Shown piece by piece: positions 26,421 through 34,935 of a stretch of DNA of 64,000 bases (position 1 is the stretch's first letter; each line of letters opens with the position of its first letter). The notes beneath the pieces are model-generated. The model searched no databases and was not told the DNA's origin. It saw only the letters and a program-made list of their open reading frames with translations. The position numbers and the translations under genes are program-made. The stretch lies in the NCBI GenBank assembly GCA_964593705.1, contig CAZQIV010000016.1, positions 12,884-76,883 on the forward strand, written 5' to 3'. Origin of the DNA: SABY01 sp964593705. Its GTDB lineage: Bacteria; Bacteroidota; Bacteroidia; Bacteroidales; 4484-276.

Positions 26421-26446
26421 AGAAGCTAATTTTCAAACTTAAACAA

Positions 26447-27190
26447 ATGAACAATCAACAATATAGCCCGAAAGGGTTTTCGTTTTTACCCCCGGTAGTT
26501 AAGAACTTACTCATCATTAATGGTTTGATGTTTCTTGCCACAATTACTTTATCAACCCAGGGCATTGACCTTGTCAATATTTTGGGGCTGCATTATTTCT
26601 CTTCCGAAAAATTCCAGGTTTATCAATTAATTTCCCACATGTTCATGCATGGCGGATTTAATCATGTGCTTTTCAACATGTTTGCCTTGTGGATGTTTGG
26701 ATACATGCTGGAGAATGTTTGGGGATCAAAGCGCTTTCTACAATATTATATCTACACTGGTTTAGGGGCGGCTTTGATTCAACTCCTTGTAACATACATT
26801 AGAATTTCGGTTTTGGAATCACAAATGGATCCTGCAAGTATCGAAACAGTTTTGCGCGATGGTCTTGGAGTTTTGGATCGGGGAATGAATTATACCAACG
26901 ATCAGATGGCATCATTAAATGCCATGATAAATACGTCAATGGTAGGCGCTTCCGGGGCAGTGTTTGGAATATTATTAGCCTTCGGGATGATGTTTCCCAA
27001 TACCAAATTGTATCTCTATTTTCTTTTCCCAATTAAGGCCAAATATTTTGTTATTGGTTATGGATTGGTAGAATTGATTTTTGGTATTGCCAATAGGCCG
27101 GGCGACCATGTTGCCAGGTTTGCCCACCTTGGCGGGATGATTGTAGGTTTTTTGTTGATAAAACTATGGAAACGAAAAGGCGTTTATTAG
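26447..27190 (+). CDS. Rhomboid family intramembrane serine protease
   Basis: 247 aa with about six membrane spans. Conserved parts: HMFMHGGFNHVLFNMFALWMFG (loop and second span), the catalytic Ser in GASGAVFGILLAFG (~165) and the catalytic His in RFAHLGGMIVGFL near the C-terminus. Rhomboids cleave membrane-embedded substrates in the inner membrane. An insertion of ~50 polar residues lies before the Ser span. One base separates it from the next rhomboid gene. Confidence 0.9.
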   Translation: MNNQQYSPKGFSFLPPVVKNLLIINGLMFLATITLSTQGIDLVNILGLHYFSSEKFQVYQLISHMFMHGGFNHVLFNMFALWMFGYMLENVWGSKRFLQYYIYTGLGAALIQLLVTYIRISVLESQMDPASIETVLRDGLGVLDRGMNYTNDQMASLNAMINTSMVGASGAVFGILLAFGMMFPNTKLYLYFLFPIKAKYFVIGYGLVELIFGIANRPGDHVARFAHLGGMIVGFLLIKLWKRKGVY

Positions 27191-27191
27191 C

Positions 27192-28130
27192 ATGATGAAT
27201 TACAGGCAGAGTCCACTCGAAGATTTCAAGCGCTTTTTTAAAGGTTCCTCTTTATTAAAGAAGCTCATTATTATAAATGTAGCCGTATTTTTATTTATTT
27301 CGCTTGTAACAATCTTTATCCGTTTATTTCAGATTCCTTCCGAAACGGCCATGATGCCCCAGCGCTCGTTTTTTACTGATTGGCTTGGTATTCCTGCAAA
27401 TATTGAAGTACTTTTTAGCAGACCCTGGACCATATTTACCTATATGTTTGTACAAGAAGGGTTCATGCATATCCTCTCGAACATGATCGTTCTCTATTTT
27501 GGCGGACGGATATTTGTTGAATACTTGTCTGAAAAGAAACTACTCGCAGTTTATCTTATGGGAGGGCTTGCAGGCGCAGTGTTTTTTGTTGCAGCCTTCA
27601 ACATTTTCCCATGGTTTAGTACCTCGGTAAACTATGCCGTTGCCATTGGCTCCTCAGCTTCGGTTTTGGCTATTTTAATCGCGGTTACTACCTACGTTCC
27701 CAATTACTCAATTTTGCGACTCCCAAATATCAACATAAAACTCTGGCATCTCGCTATATTCTATGTTGCTTACGACTTGTTGTCGATTGTTGGAGATAAT
27801 GCCGGCGGGCATATTGCCCATTTGGGAGGAGCCTTTTGGGGATACATTTATGTAAAAATGATAGTTACCAATCATAATGTTAAATCAAAATCTGCATCTA
27901 TGAACTTTAGGAAATTGTTTAAGTTTTTTATGAAGCCAAAAGAGAAACCAAAATACCGTTCATCTTATGATAAAGGTCGCCCCATGACCGATGATGAATA
28001 CAACTTTAATAAAAATATCGAACAGGACAAAATAGATAGGATTCTTGAAAAAATATCGAGATCGGGTTACAGCAGCCTGACAAAAGAAGAAAAAGAGATG
28101 TTGTTTCAGTCGAGCAAAAAGCAAAATTAA
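27192..28130 (+). CDS. Second rhomboid family protease
   Basis: 312 aa. Six or so membrane spans with YMFVQEGFMHILSNMIVLYFGG, the active-site Ser in AIGSSASVLAIL and the His in GHIAHLGGAFWGYI. A ~85-residue cytoplasmic tail follows, rich in Lys and charged residues and carrying the conserved-looking end EKISRSGYSSLTKEEKEMLF. The tail is absent from its neighbour. The tandem pair probably arose by ancient duplication; substrates unknown. The next gene starts 15 bases on. Confidence 0.9.
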   Translation: MMNYRQSPLEDFKRFFKGSSLLKKLIIINVAVFLFISLVTIFIRLFQIPSETAMMPQRSFFTDWLGIPANIEVLFSRPWTIFTYMFVQEGFMHILSNMIVLYFGGRIFVEYLSEKKLLAVYLMGGLAGAVFFVAAFNIFPWFSTSVNYAVAIGSSASVLAILIAVTTYVPNYSILRLPNINIKLWHLAIFYVAYDLLSIVGDNAGGHIAHLGGAFWGYIYVKMIVTNHNVKSKSASMNFRKLFKFFMKPKEKPKYRSSYDKGRPMTDDEYNFNKNIEQDKIDRILEKISRSGYSSLTKEEKEMLFQSSKKQN

Positions 28131-28145
28131 ATTACTTTTACCCCC

Positions 28146-29270
28146 ATGTCAAAACCAAAAAAAAAATATAAAACCGGCTTTCTGACAAAACTCATTCTAT
28201 TCGTTAATTTTATTTTTATTTTTTCCCTGGGTTTATCTTACCTCTCTCCTTTTACAAACCCTGAAACCACAACCATCCCTGCCCTTCTGGCAATAATATA
28301 TCCAATTCTATTGGTTTGTAACTCCATTTTTGTTGTATTTTGGATAATTAGATTGAAATACTTTTTCTTGTTTTCATTCATTGCTATTATAGCAGGCTAC
28401 AGCCTGTTTTTTAAAGTTTTTGCTTTTAGTAGCGAAAAACCTGTTGGGACTTACAAGCAGGCGATGAAAGTTCTTTCTTACAATGTCCGCTTGTTTGACC
28501 AGTTTAAATGGACAGGCAATCAAAATTATTTTACAAGGAATTCGGTTTTTGAATTTGTACACAGCGAACAAGCTGATATAGTTTGTTTTCAGGAATTTTT
28601 TCATGGTAACGAAAAATCCTTTCCCACCATTGAACCATTTCTCGAAAAAAGTGAAACAAAAAATTATCATGTTGATTACGTTTTGACACGAGGCACAAAT
28701 AGACATTACGGGCTTGCTACTTTTACAAAATATCCCATTGTGAATAAAGGAAATATCAGGTTTGAAAATTCCACAGCCAATTCAGGAATCTACACCGATA
28801 TTGTTTTCAAAAAAGATACAGTCAGGGTTTTTAATGTTCATCTCGAATCGATAAAATTATCCAAAGCTGATCATCAACTGGTTTCGGATGTAATTGATCC
28901 AGGCGCCGTAAACCGGAAATCCAATTTCAGCATTATTATTAATAAATTTAGCAAAGCAACTATAAAAAGGGCAATGCAAGCGGACATCGTAAATGCTTAC
29001 ATTGCAAAATCTCCATACCCGGTAATTGTTTGTGGTGATTTTAACGATACTCCACTTTCGTATGTTTATCGCACTGTTTCCAAAGACCTTAATGATGTTT
29101 TCCTGGAAATTGGGAGTGGTTTTGGCGCAAGCTATGCCGATGACATTCCTTTTTTAAGAATCGACTATATACTTTACAGTGATGCATTTGAACCTTATCG
29201 GTTTAATAAACATGAAGTAAATTATTCTGATCATTATCCAATAACCTGCTATTTTAAAATGAAACATTAG
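28146..29270 (+). CDS. Endonuclease/exonuclease/phosphatase family membrane protein
   Basis: 374 aa. Three N-terminal membrane spans (~12-100) are followed by an EEP-fold domain: KVLSYNVRLFDQF (Asn), DIVCFQEFF (catalytic Glu), VRVFNVHLES, PVIVCGDFNDTP (Asp/Asn) and YSDHYPITCYF (catalytic Asp-His) at the end. EEP proteins hydrolyse phosphodiesters in nucleic acids or phospholipids. Membrane tethering with an outward or inward domain suggests a lipid or nucleotide substrate, but this is unresolved. Part of the mutL-rhomboid gene string; uvrB follows after 48 bases. Confidence 0.85.
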   Translation: MSKPKKKYKTGFLTKLILFVNFIFIFSLGLSYLSPFTNPETTTIPALLAIIYPILLVCNSIFVVFWIIRLKYFFLFSFIAIIAGYSLFFKVFAFSSEKPVGTYKQAMKVLSYNVRLFDQFKWTGNQNYFTRNSVFEFVHSEQADIVCFQEFFHGNEKSFPTIEPFLEKSETKNYHVDYVLTRGTNRHYGLATFTKYPIVNKGNIRFENSTANSGIYTDIVFKKDTVRVFNVHLESIKLSKADHQLVSDVIDPGAVNRKSNFSIIINKFSKATIKRAMQADIVNAYIAKSPYPVIVCGDFNDTPLSYVYRTVSKDLNDVFLEIGSGFGASYADDIPFLRIDYILYSDAFEPYRFNKHEVNYSDHYPITCYFKMKH

Positions 29271-29318
29271 TTTGATTGTAAATCTATGATGTAATTTTTT
29301 ATTAACCGAAACGCCACA

Positions 29319-31346
29319 ATGAATTTCGAACTAACATCGGATTATAAACCCACAGGAGATCAGCCTGAAGCAATTAAACAGCTTGTTGAAGGATTAAAAA
29401 GAAATGATCAGGCGCAGGTATTGCTTGGTGTTACAGGTTCAGGGAAAACATTTACTATTGCCAATGTGCTGAACGAAGTGCAACGACCTGCATTGATTTT
29501 AAGCCATAACAAAACCCTCGCCGCACAGCTTTACGGGGAATTTAAACAGTTTTATCCAAATAATGCCATCGAATATTTTGTTTCCTATTACGATTATTAC
29601 CAGCCCGAAGCATACATCCCGGTTACAAACACCTACATCGAAAAGGATTTATCTATTAACGATGAAATTGAAAAACTAAGGCTAAGTACCACTTCATCAT
29701 TGCTTTCGGGTCGGCGTGATGTAATTGTGGTTTCTTCGGTATCGTGCATCTACGGCATAGGAAATCCTGATGATTTTACCAGCAATGTGATTAAGCTCTC
29801 AAAAGGTCAACAGCTTTCGAGAAACAATTTTTTATTTGACCTGGTCGGCAGCCTTTATTCAAGAAATGAAATAGATTTCAAACACGGGACTTTCCGCATT
29901 AAAGGAGATGTAATTGATGTATTCCCGGCCTATGCTGATTTTGCCTACCGCATTGTACTTTGGGGTGACGAAATTGAGGAATTAATGACTTTTGAGCCGA
30001 TAAGCGGAAGGGAAAAAGAGGGCTACGATGATATCACAATTTATCCTGCCAATATTTTTGTTACCTCGAAAGATAAAATGAAATCCTCACTGAACGACAT
30101 CCAGCAGGATATGTTTAAGCAAGTGGAATATTTCAAAGAAATTGGAAAACATATAGAAGCCAAAAGACTGGAAGACAGGGTTAATTACGATATTGAAATG
30201 ATGAGGGAACTTGGCTACTGTTCGGGTATCGAAAACTATTCCCGTTATTTTGACGGCAGAAAACCGGGAACACGCCCATTTTGCCTGCTCGATTACTTTC
30301 CCGAAGATTTTATTTTGGTTGTGGATGAAAGCCATGTTACTATTTCGCAAATCAGGGCTATGTATGGGGGAGACCGCTCGCGTAAGCAAAATTTGGTAGA
30401 GTTTGGTTTCAGGCTGCCATCGGCCATGGACAACAGGCCGCTAAAGTTTGATGAGTTTGAGGCAATTACCGGGCAGTCGCTGTATGTAAGTGCCACGCCT
30501 GCCGAATTTGAATTGCAAAAAAGCGAGGGTGTTGTGGTTGAACAAGTTATCAGGCCCACCGGGTTACTCGATCCAATTATTGAGGTGCGCCCCAGCCAAA
30601 ATCAGATTGATGATTTGTTGGAAGAAATCGACAGGGTGATTAAAAATAATGAGCGAATTCTAGTTACCACCCTTACCAAGCGAATGGCTGAGGAATTGTA
30701 CAAATATCTCACGAAGTTAAATATTAAAAGCCGCTACATACATTCGGACGTGGACACCCTGGAAAGGGTTGAAATATTACGCGATCTTCGCTTAGGAAAC
30801 TTCGATGTGTTGGTTGGCGTAAACCTGCTTAGGGAAGGTCTCGACTTACCCGAAGTTTCACTCGTGGCAATCCTCGATGCCGATAAGGAAGGATTTTTGC
30901 GTTCAGAAAGGTCGTTAACCCAAACCGCCGGAAGGGCTGCACGGAATATAAATTCGCTGGTAATAATGTATGCCGATAAAATTACCGATTCGATGCGAAG
31001 GACCATGGAAGAAACCGATCGCCGTCGCGAAAAGCAACTCAAGTACAACGAAAAACATGGCATCACTCCTACCCCGCTCATAAAATCAACCGATTCGATA
31101 ATGTCGCAAACTTCGGTAGCCGGTAAAAAGCCGGGCAGTTCGGGTGCTTACATCGAAAATACGCATCAAAATGTTGCAGCCGATCCGGTAGTTCAATACA
31201 TGAAGAAAGATGAAATTGCCAAAGCCATTCAAAAAACTAAAAAGAAAATGGAGGAAGCTGTAAAGGAACTCGATTTCATCATAGCCGCGCAGTTGCGTGA
31301 CGAACTTTTTGGTTTAGAGGATTTATTGAAATCAAAGACGGAATAG
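29319..31346 (+). CDS. uvrB: Excinuclease ABC subunit B
   Basis: 675 aa, usual family length. Walker A GVTGSGKTFT (~39-48), the beta-hairpin YYDYYQPEAYIP, DEAD-like VVDESHVTISQ, helicase C-terminal motifs (TLTKRMAEELYKYL, GVNLLREGLDLPEVSLVAILDADKEGF, QTAGRAAR) and a C-terminal UVR domain (AVKELDFIIAAQLRDELFGLEDLL) that binds UvrC. It verifies damage during nucleotide excision repair. Its TAG stop coincides with the start of a repeat element (31344) resembling the TAGTG-ended family. Confidence 0.97.
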   Translation: MNFELTSDYKPTGDQPEAIKQLVEGLKRNDQAQVLLGVTGSGKTFTIANVLNEVQRPALILSHNKTLAAQLYGEFKQFYPNNAIEYFVSYYDYYQPEAYIPVTNTYIEKDLSINDEIEKLRLSTTSSLLSGRRDVIVVSSVSCIYGIGNPDDFTSNVIKLSKGQQLSRNNFLFDLVGSLYSRNEIDFKHGTFRIKGDVIDVFPAYADFAYRIVLWGDEIEELMTFEPISGREKEGYDDITIYPANIFVTSKDKMKSSLNDIQQDMFKQVEYFKEIGKHIEAKRLEDRVNYDIEMMRELGYCSGIENYSRYFDGRKPGTRPFCLLDYFPEDFILVVDESHVTISQIRAMYGGDRSRKQNLVEFGFRLPSAMDNRPLKFDEFEAITGQSLYVSATPAEFELQKSEGVVVEQVIRPTGLLDPIIEVRPSQNQIDDLLEEIDRVIKNNERILVTTLTKRMAEELYKYLTKLNIKSRYIHSDVDTLERVEILRDLRLGNFDVLVGVNLLREGLDLPEVSLVAILDADKEGFLRSERSLTQTAGRAARNINSLVIMYADKITDSMRRTMEETDRRREKQLKYNEKHGITPTPLIKSTDSIMSQTSVAGKKPGSSGAYIENTHQNVAADPVVQYMKKDEIAKAIQKTKKKMEEAVKELDFIIAAQLRDELFGLEDLLKSKTE

Positions 31347-31463
31347 GCAAGTCCTTTGCTTTCCTTCAAAAAATTCTCCCGCAGATTTCGCTGATTAGCG
31401 CAGATTTTTTTCTGCGAGAATCTGCGTTATCTGCGGGAAACCAGACTAAAAAGACAGGCTCTA
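31344..31463. repeat. TAGTG-family element A0 (degenerate ends) with structured core
   Basis: Core 31377-31438: outer stem TCCCGCAGAT/ATCTGCGGGA and inner stem CGCAGATT/AATCTGCG. It closely matches the core of the element at 51352-51486, where the inner stem is CGCTGATT/AATCAGCG. The left end reads TAGGCAAGTCC and the right end AAAAGACAGGCTCTA. Confidence 0.7.
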
Positions 31464-31465
31464 CT

Positions 31466-31652
31466 TAGTGTCGGTCTATAAACTCTCCATCCACCACACA
31501 CCCCTCTAACTCTCCGCCAGTTGGCGGAAGAACCAGCCAGCGCCTTGGCAGCGAGGGATTTCCCCTTTAGGCCAGCCTCGCCGGCCAGGCGGGGGACTAA
31601 GGGGTCGCGCGGGCAAAATCAGGAAAAGATCTGACTTTATAGACACGCACTA
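31466..31652. repeat. TAGTG-family inverted-repeat element A1
   Basis: The left end TAGTGTCGGTCTATAAA and the right end TTTATAGACACGCACTA are inverted repeats. The 187-bp element is flanked on both sides by CT, a possible 2-bp target duplication. No coding potential. Confidence 0.75.
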
Positions 31653-31735
31653 CTTAGTGTTTGTTATGAAATAGGGTGACTCATTGCAATAGATGTCTCT
31701 CTTCGTTCGACATGACCTTGTTCACGCGTTAATAT

Positions 31736-31780
31736 GGAAGGAGAGGAATCGGGCGCTTCGCGCCCGATTCCTCTCCTTCC
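31736..31780. repeat. Long GC-rich perfect hairpin
   Basis: 21-bp arms (GGAAGGAGAGGAATCGGGCG... and complement) with a TTC loop. The GCGCTTCGCGC core is shared in inverse sense with the hairpin at 45493. No T-run, so probably not a terminator. Confidence 0.85.
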
Positions 31781-32373
31781 AAAACCCTCATGGATGCATT
31801 GTCACCTCGAAGGAGCTTGCGACTGAGAGGTCTGTTAATAGATAGGTTTTAATCGTCTTACTTAAAGCTGTCATTGGTATCCATCGGCTGACGGAGGGGA
31901 ATCTATGTTTATGGATGAAAAGATATAATGGAACCTCTATAACATCAAGTTATTTAATAACTGACCCTTAGTGTTCGTCAAAGTCTATTGAAATTTAAAA
32001 ACCCTACCAATAAGACCAACACTACTTAAGATTATTAACAAATAAATTCAATTTCATTTTCAATCTTACGTGGCTGAATATCTTACAATTAAAAAATGTT
32101 TTTAACAATTGAGGATAAATTCTGAATTACTTTTTTAAGTTTTTTTTAGATTTAATTGGATTTTTAATACATTTGGACTGAATTATTGACAAATTTGGGG
32201 GCAAATTGTGAACAAAGAATTCAAACTTACAGTTACAATAATGTATGGTAAGTATTAGTATAATGCTTTTAACCAACAACATGAATTAGTTTACCAAGGT
32301 TTACAAATTATACCTTCCGATAATAAATAAGAATAGTTTATAGCAAAGTTGATTATTAATAAAACTTTACACG

Positions 32374-32901
32374 ATGAAAAAGATTTTAGCTATTGATGAC
32401 GAAAAGAGTATGCGGACAATAATTAGTTCCGTGCTTAAAAAAAATAAATATAATGTGACAACCCAGGTGGATGGGCAGGAGGCCTACTACTGGTTGACGA
32501 AAGGCAGAAATATGCCTGACCTGATTATTTGCGACATTGAAATGCCAAATATGACCGGCTACGAATTTCTTGAACTTATCAGGAATAGTGGTTTTTTTGG
32601 AGATATTCCTGTTATTATGTTATCTGGTGTTGAAGAAACCAAAGAGCGGATCAAATGCTATAAATTAAAAGCTCAGGATTTCTTAAAAAAGCCATTTAAT
32701 CCTAATGAATTGATTGCTCTGATTGAAAAAAACCTGGAGCCAACCATTCGTTTAAGAAACTTCGAGCTCAGCGAAAATGATAAATACCGCTATTTTAAGC
32801 TGGGTGCGCTTCAGTTTTTACCCGAACCCTTTGATGTAAAAGAAGCAGAAGAAAAAATCAAAAACAAATTAGCCAGTTTAGAGAATTCCAAGCAATGTTA
32901 G
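32374..32901 (+). CDS. Response regulator (receiver domain) heading the polysaccharide locus
   Basis: 175 aa. A complete CheY-like receiver at ~1-120: IDDEKS acidic pair, IICDIEMPNMTGYEF with the phosphoacceptor Asp (~53), VIMLSG (Thr position occupied by Ser) and FLKKPFNP with the conserved Lys. There is no DNA-binding domain. The C-terminal ~50 residues (KYRYFKLGALQFLPEPFDVKEAEEKI) resemble the last third of another receiver. A histidine kinase is not nearby. It overlaps the next gene by 7 bases, so it likely acts on the neighbouring pseudo-receiver/transferase or other locus proteins. Confidence 0.88.
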   Translation: MKKILAIDDEKSMRTIISSVLKKNKYNVTTQVDGQEAYYWLTKGRNMPDLIICDIEMPNMTGYEFLELIRNSGFFGDIPVIMLSGVEETKERIKCYKLKAQDFLKKPFNPNELIALIEKNLEPTIRLRNFELSENDKYRYFKLGALQFLPEPFDVKEAEEKIKNKLASLENSKQC

Positions 32902-34127
32902 ATATGGAAAATAAAGCTGATAAACTACTAAAAGTACTATACATTGGCAATAAATCGGAGCCATGGGAAAATCTAAAGTCTTCCGGATTGTTTGAGGCAT
33001 TTCGGATAGACACTGCAATTGAAGCAATTAACTATTTGCAGATCGAAAAAAATGTAGATGCCATAATTGCTCAAACACACAACTATTTTGAAGATGGGAT
33101 TCAGATAAAGGAAATTTTAAATCAGAAAGAGTTATTAAAGAATATGCCATACATCCTAATATCATTTAAGGATGAGCCTGAAGTGTTTCAACGATCATTC
33201 GATGCCGGTATTGATGACTACTTTCGCAACCCGATTGACCCGCAAAGAATATATAACCGAATAACATATCTGCAAAACCATACTGACGAACTCGGAATTT
33301 CAATTGTAAAAAAGCAATCCTTCCATGATGATGCTCCTGAAGGTTTGTATAAAACACCTTTCATTAAACGCTTGTTTGATGTAACTTTTGCAGGATTGGC
33401 TCTACTGTTCTTATCTCCTATAATGCTCATTGTGGCTATTGCCATTAAGTTAGAATCGAAGGGGCCTTTTTATTATGTATCTAAAAGAGTGGGTGCAAAC
33501 TACAAAACTTTTGGTTTTTTGAAGTTTCGTTCCATGCGTTTGAATGCAGATAGACTGCTTAGCAAGAAGGATATGGAAAAACTCAATCAGTATGCTAAAG
33601 AAACCATTGTAGAATGTCCCAAATGTGCAAAACTACCTAAAGGACAATATTGCAGTAAACAGGATGATTTAAATTGGGGTGATCACGAAATTATTTGCAA
33701 AAACCTAAATCTTATGCGTGAGGAATTTAAGGCAACCTACTTAAAGCTTGAAAACGATCCAAGAATAACAAGGGTGGGCAAATTTATCCGAAACACCAGT
33801 ATTGATGAGTTACCCCAATTAATCAACATAATTAAAGGTGATATGTCGATTGTTGGAAACCGTCCTTTGCCAGAATATGAAGCTGAAAAATTAATGACTG
33901 ACAAAAAAAAGAAAGACACGATAGACAAAAAGAGAAATAAGCGATTTCTTGCCGCTGCCGGGTTAACCGGATTGTGGCAGGTGGAGCTACGTGGAAAAGG
34001 TGGGGAGATGTCGGAAGAAGAAAGGTTTGCACTCGATGCTGAATATGCTAACAATAACTCCTTTTGGGGTGATATAAAATTGATTTTTAGAACAGTAAAA
34101 ATATTTATTCAACCCGGGAATGTATAA
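32895..34127 (+). CDS. Pseudo-receiver / bacterial sugar transferase fusion (initiating phosphoglycosyltransferase)
   Basis: 410 aa. Residues ~12-135 have a receiver-like pattern (LKVLYIGN..., VDAIIAQ, MPYILISFKDE, AGIDDYFRNPID), but the phosphoacceptor Asp is replaced (AIIAQ) and the conserved Lys is replaced (RNP). Residues ~155-410 are a bacterial sugar transferase: KRLFDVTFAGLALLFLSPIM membrane helix, FLKFRSMR, DPRITRVGKFIRNTSIDELPQ and SIVGNRPLP. Such enzymes transfer a sugar phosphate to undecaprenyl phosphate, the first step of repeat-unit assembly. An unusual ~30-residue insert with four Cys (ECPKC...YCSK...IIC) sits between the FRSMR and DPRITR motifs. Overlaps both neighbours (7 and 8 bases). 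Confidence 0.88.
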   Translation: MLDMENKADKLLKVLYIGNKSEPWENLKSSGLFEAFRIDTAIEAINYLQIEKNVDAIIAQTHNYFEDGIQIKEILNQKELLKNMPYILISFKDEPEVFQRSFDAGIDDYFRNPIDPQRIYNRITYLQNHTDELGISIVKKQSFHDDAPEGLYKTPFIKRLFDVTFAGLALLFLSPIMLIVAIAIKLESKGPFYYVSKRVGANYKTFGFLKFRSMRLNADRLLSKKDMEKLNQYAKETIVECPKCAKLPKGQYCSKQDDLNWGDHEIICKNLNLMREEFKATYLKLENDPRITRVGKFIRNTSIDELPQLINIIKGDMSIVGNRPLPEYEAEKLMTDKKKKDTIDKKRNKRFLAAAGLTGLWQVELRGKGGEMSEEERFALDAEYANNNSFWGDIKLIFRTVKIFIQPGNV

Positions 34128-34932
34128 GAATTTCAAATTAAATATTTCCATATTTGTATTACAACACATCCTTGTCCTGTTGTTCATTATTGTTCAGCAT
34201 GGACTTGTGTTTTCGCAGTTGCAGGAGGATTCTGTACAACACGTAAAAGTCAAATTAGTTTTCAACCCACTGGTTGACAATATTCAGGATAAACTCCCCC
34301 CACTGGAAGTTCTCATTGATTCGGCAATAGAAAATGCTCCTTTAATAAGAATGGAAGAAGCAGAAATTAGCCTGGCCAGGTATAGGCTCAAGGAATACAA
34401 AATAGGGTTAACAAGGAATCTTGGGTTTACTTCTAATTTTAAATGGGGAAATAATTATGCCTATTCCAGGAGCGAAACTGCCGGGGGGATTCCATCTGAA
34501 TTTTTATCATTCGGCAACCAAACATTTTTTGATGTTGGTGTTTATTTAAAGTTGCCGGTTTTTGATATTGTTAATCATAAAAATTCGGTAAATCAGGGAA
34601 AAAGGGAAGTTGAATCCCATTTGATAAGAAAGGAGCAAATGATTAAACAAACTAAACAAAATGTAATTTTTACCTATCAAAATTTATTGTTACACCAGGA
34701 TTTACTTAAAGTTAAAAATGAAGCCCAGGTAACTTCTACCTTGCAGGTAAAAATGGCTGAAAAGGAATTTCTAAACGGAAAAGTGAGCATATCTGAACTT
34801 GCCAGGGTTACCCAAACACACTCGGCCAACTTATATAGTTATAAACAAGACAGGATGCTTTTTTACAGGCAGTATTTGCTTCTTGAGCAACTTGTCGGGA
34901 TGAAGTTTAACCTTTTAAGTGAAATTTATTAA
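34120..34932 (+). CDS. Short TolC-like outer membrane efflux/export protein
   Basis: 270 aa. N-terminal signal-like hydrophobic segment (~10-32), then a TolC-type repeat: LEVLIDSAIENAPLIRMEEAEISLARYRLKEYKIG (helix), beta-strands with GNQTFFDVGVYLKLPVFD, and a second long helical stretch to the end. It is about half the length of normal TolC (~420-480 aa), containing roughly one structural repeat. It may form a larger oligomer or be an accessory export component. Cotranscribed directly before the Wzz-like gene. Confidence 0.7.
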   Translation: MYKNFKLNISIFVLQHILVLLFIIVQHGLVFSQLQEDSVQHVKVKLVFNPLVDNIQDKLPPLEVLIDSAIENAPLIRMEEAEISLARYRLKEYKIGLTRNLGFTSNFKWGNNYAYSRSETAGGIPSEFLSFGNQTFFDVGVYLKLPVFDIVNHKNSVNQGKREVESHLIRKEQMIKQTKQNVIFTYQNLLLHQDLLKVKNEAQVTSTLQVKMAEKEFLNGKVSISELARVTQTHSANLYSYKQDRMLFYRQYLLLEQLVGMKFNLLSEIY

Positions 34933-34935
34933 ACC

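Larger units (their letters stand above)
31347..32373. other. ~1-kb intergenic repeat region between uvrB and the polysaccharide locus
   Basis: It contains elements A0 and A1, a solo TAGTG end at 31655, the 21-bp perfect hairpin at 31736-31780 and another solo TAGTGTTCGTCAAAGT end at 31969. From ~32000 to 32370 the DNA is AT-rich and probably holds the promoter of the polysaccharide locus, although I found no exact TAnnTTTG. No ORF is supported. Confidence 0.6.

Noticed and set aside
31655..31985. A further TAGTG-bounded element from 31655 to ~31985
   Set aside because: Both TAGTG sequences point the same way and no CACTA partner was found, so only solo ends are claimed.
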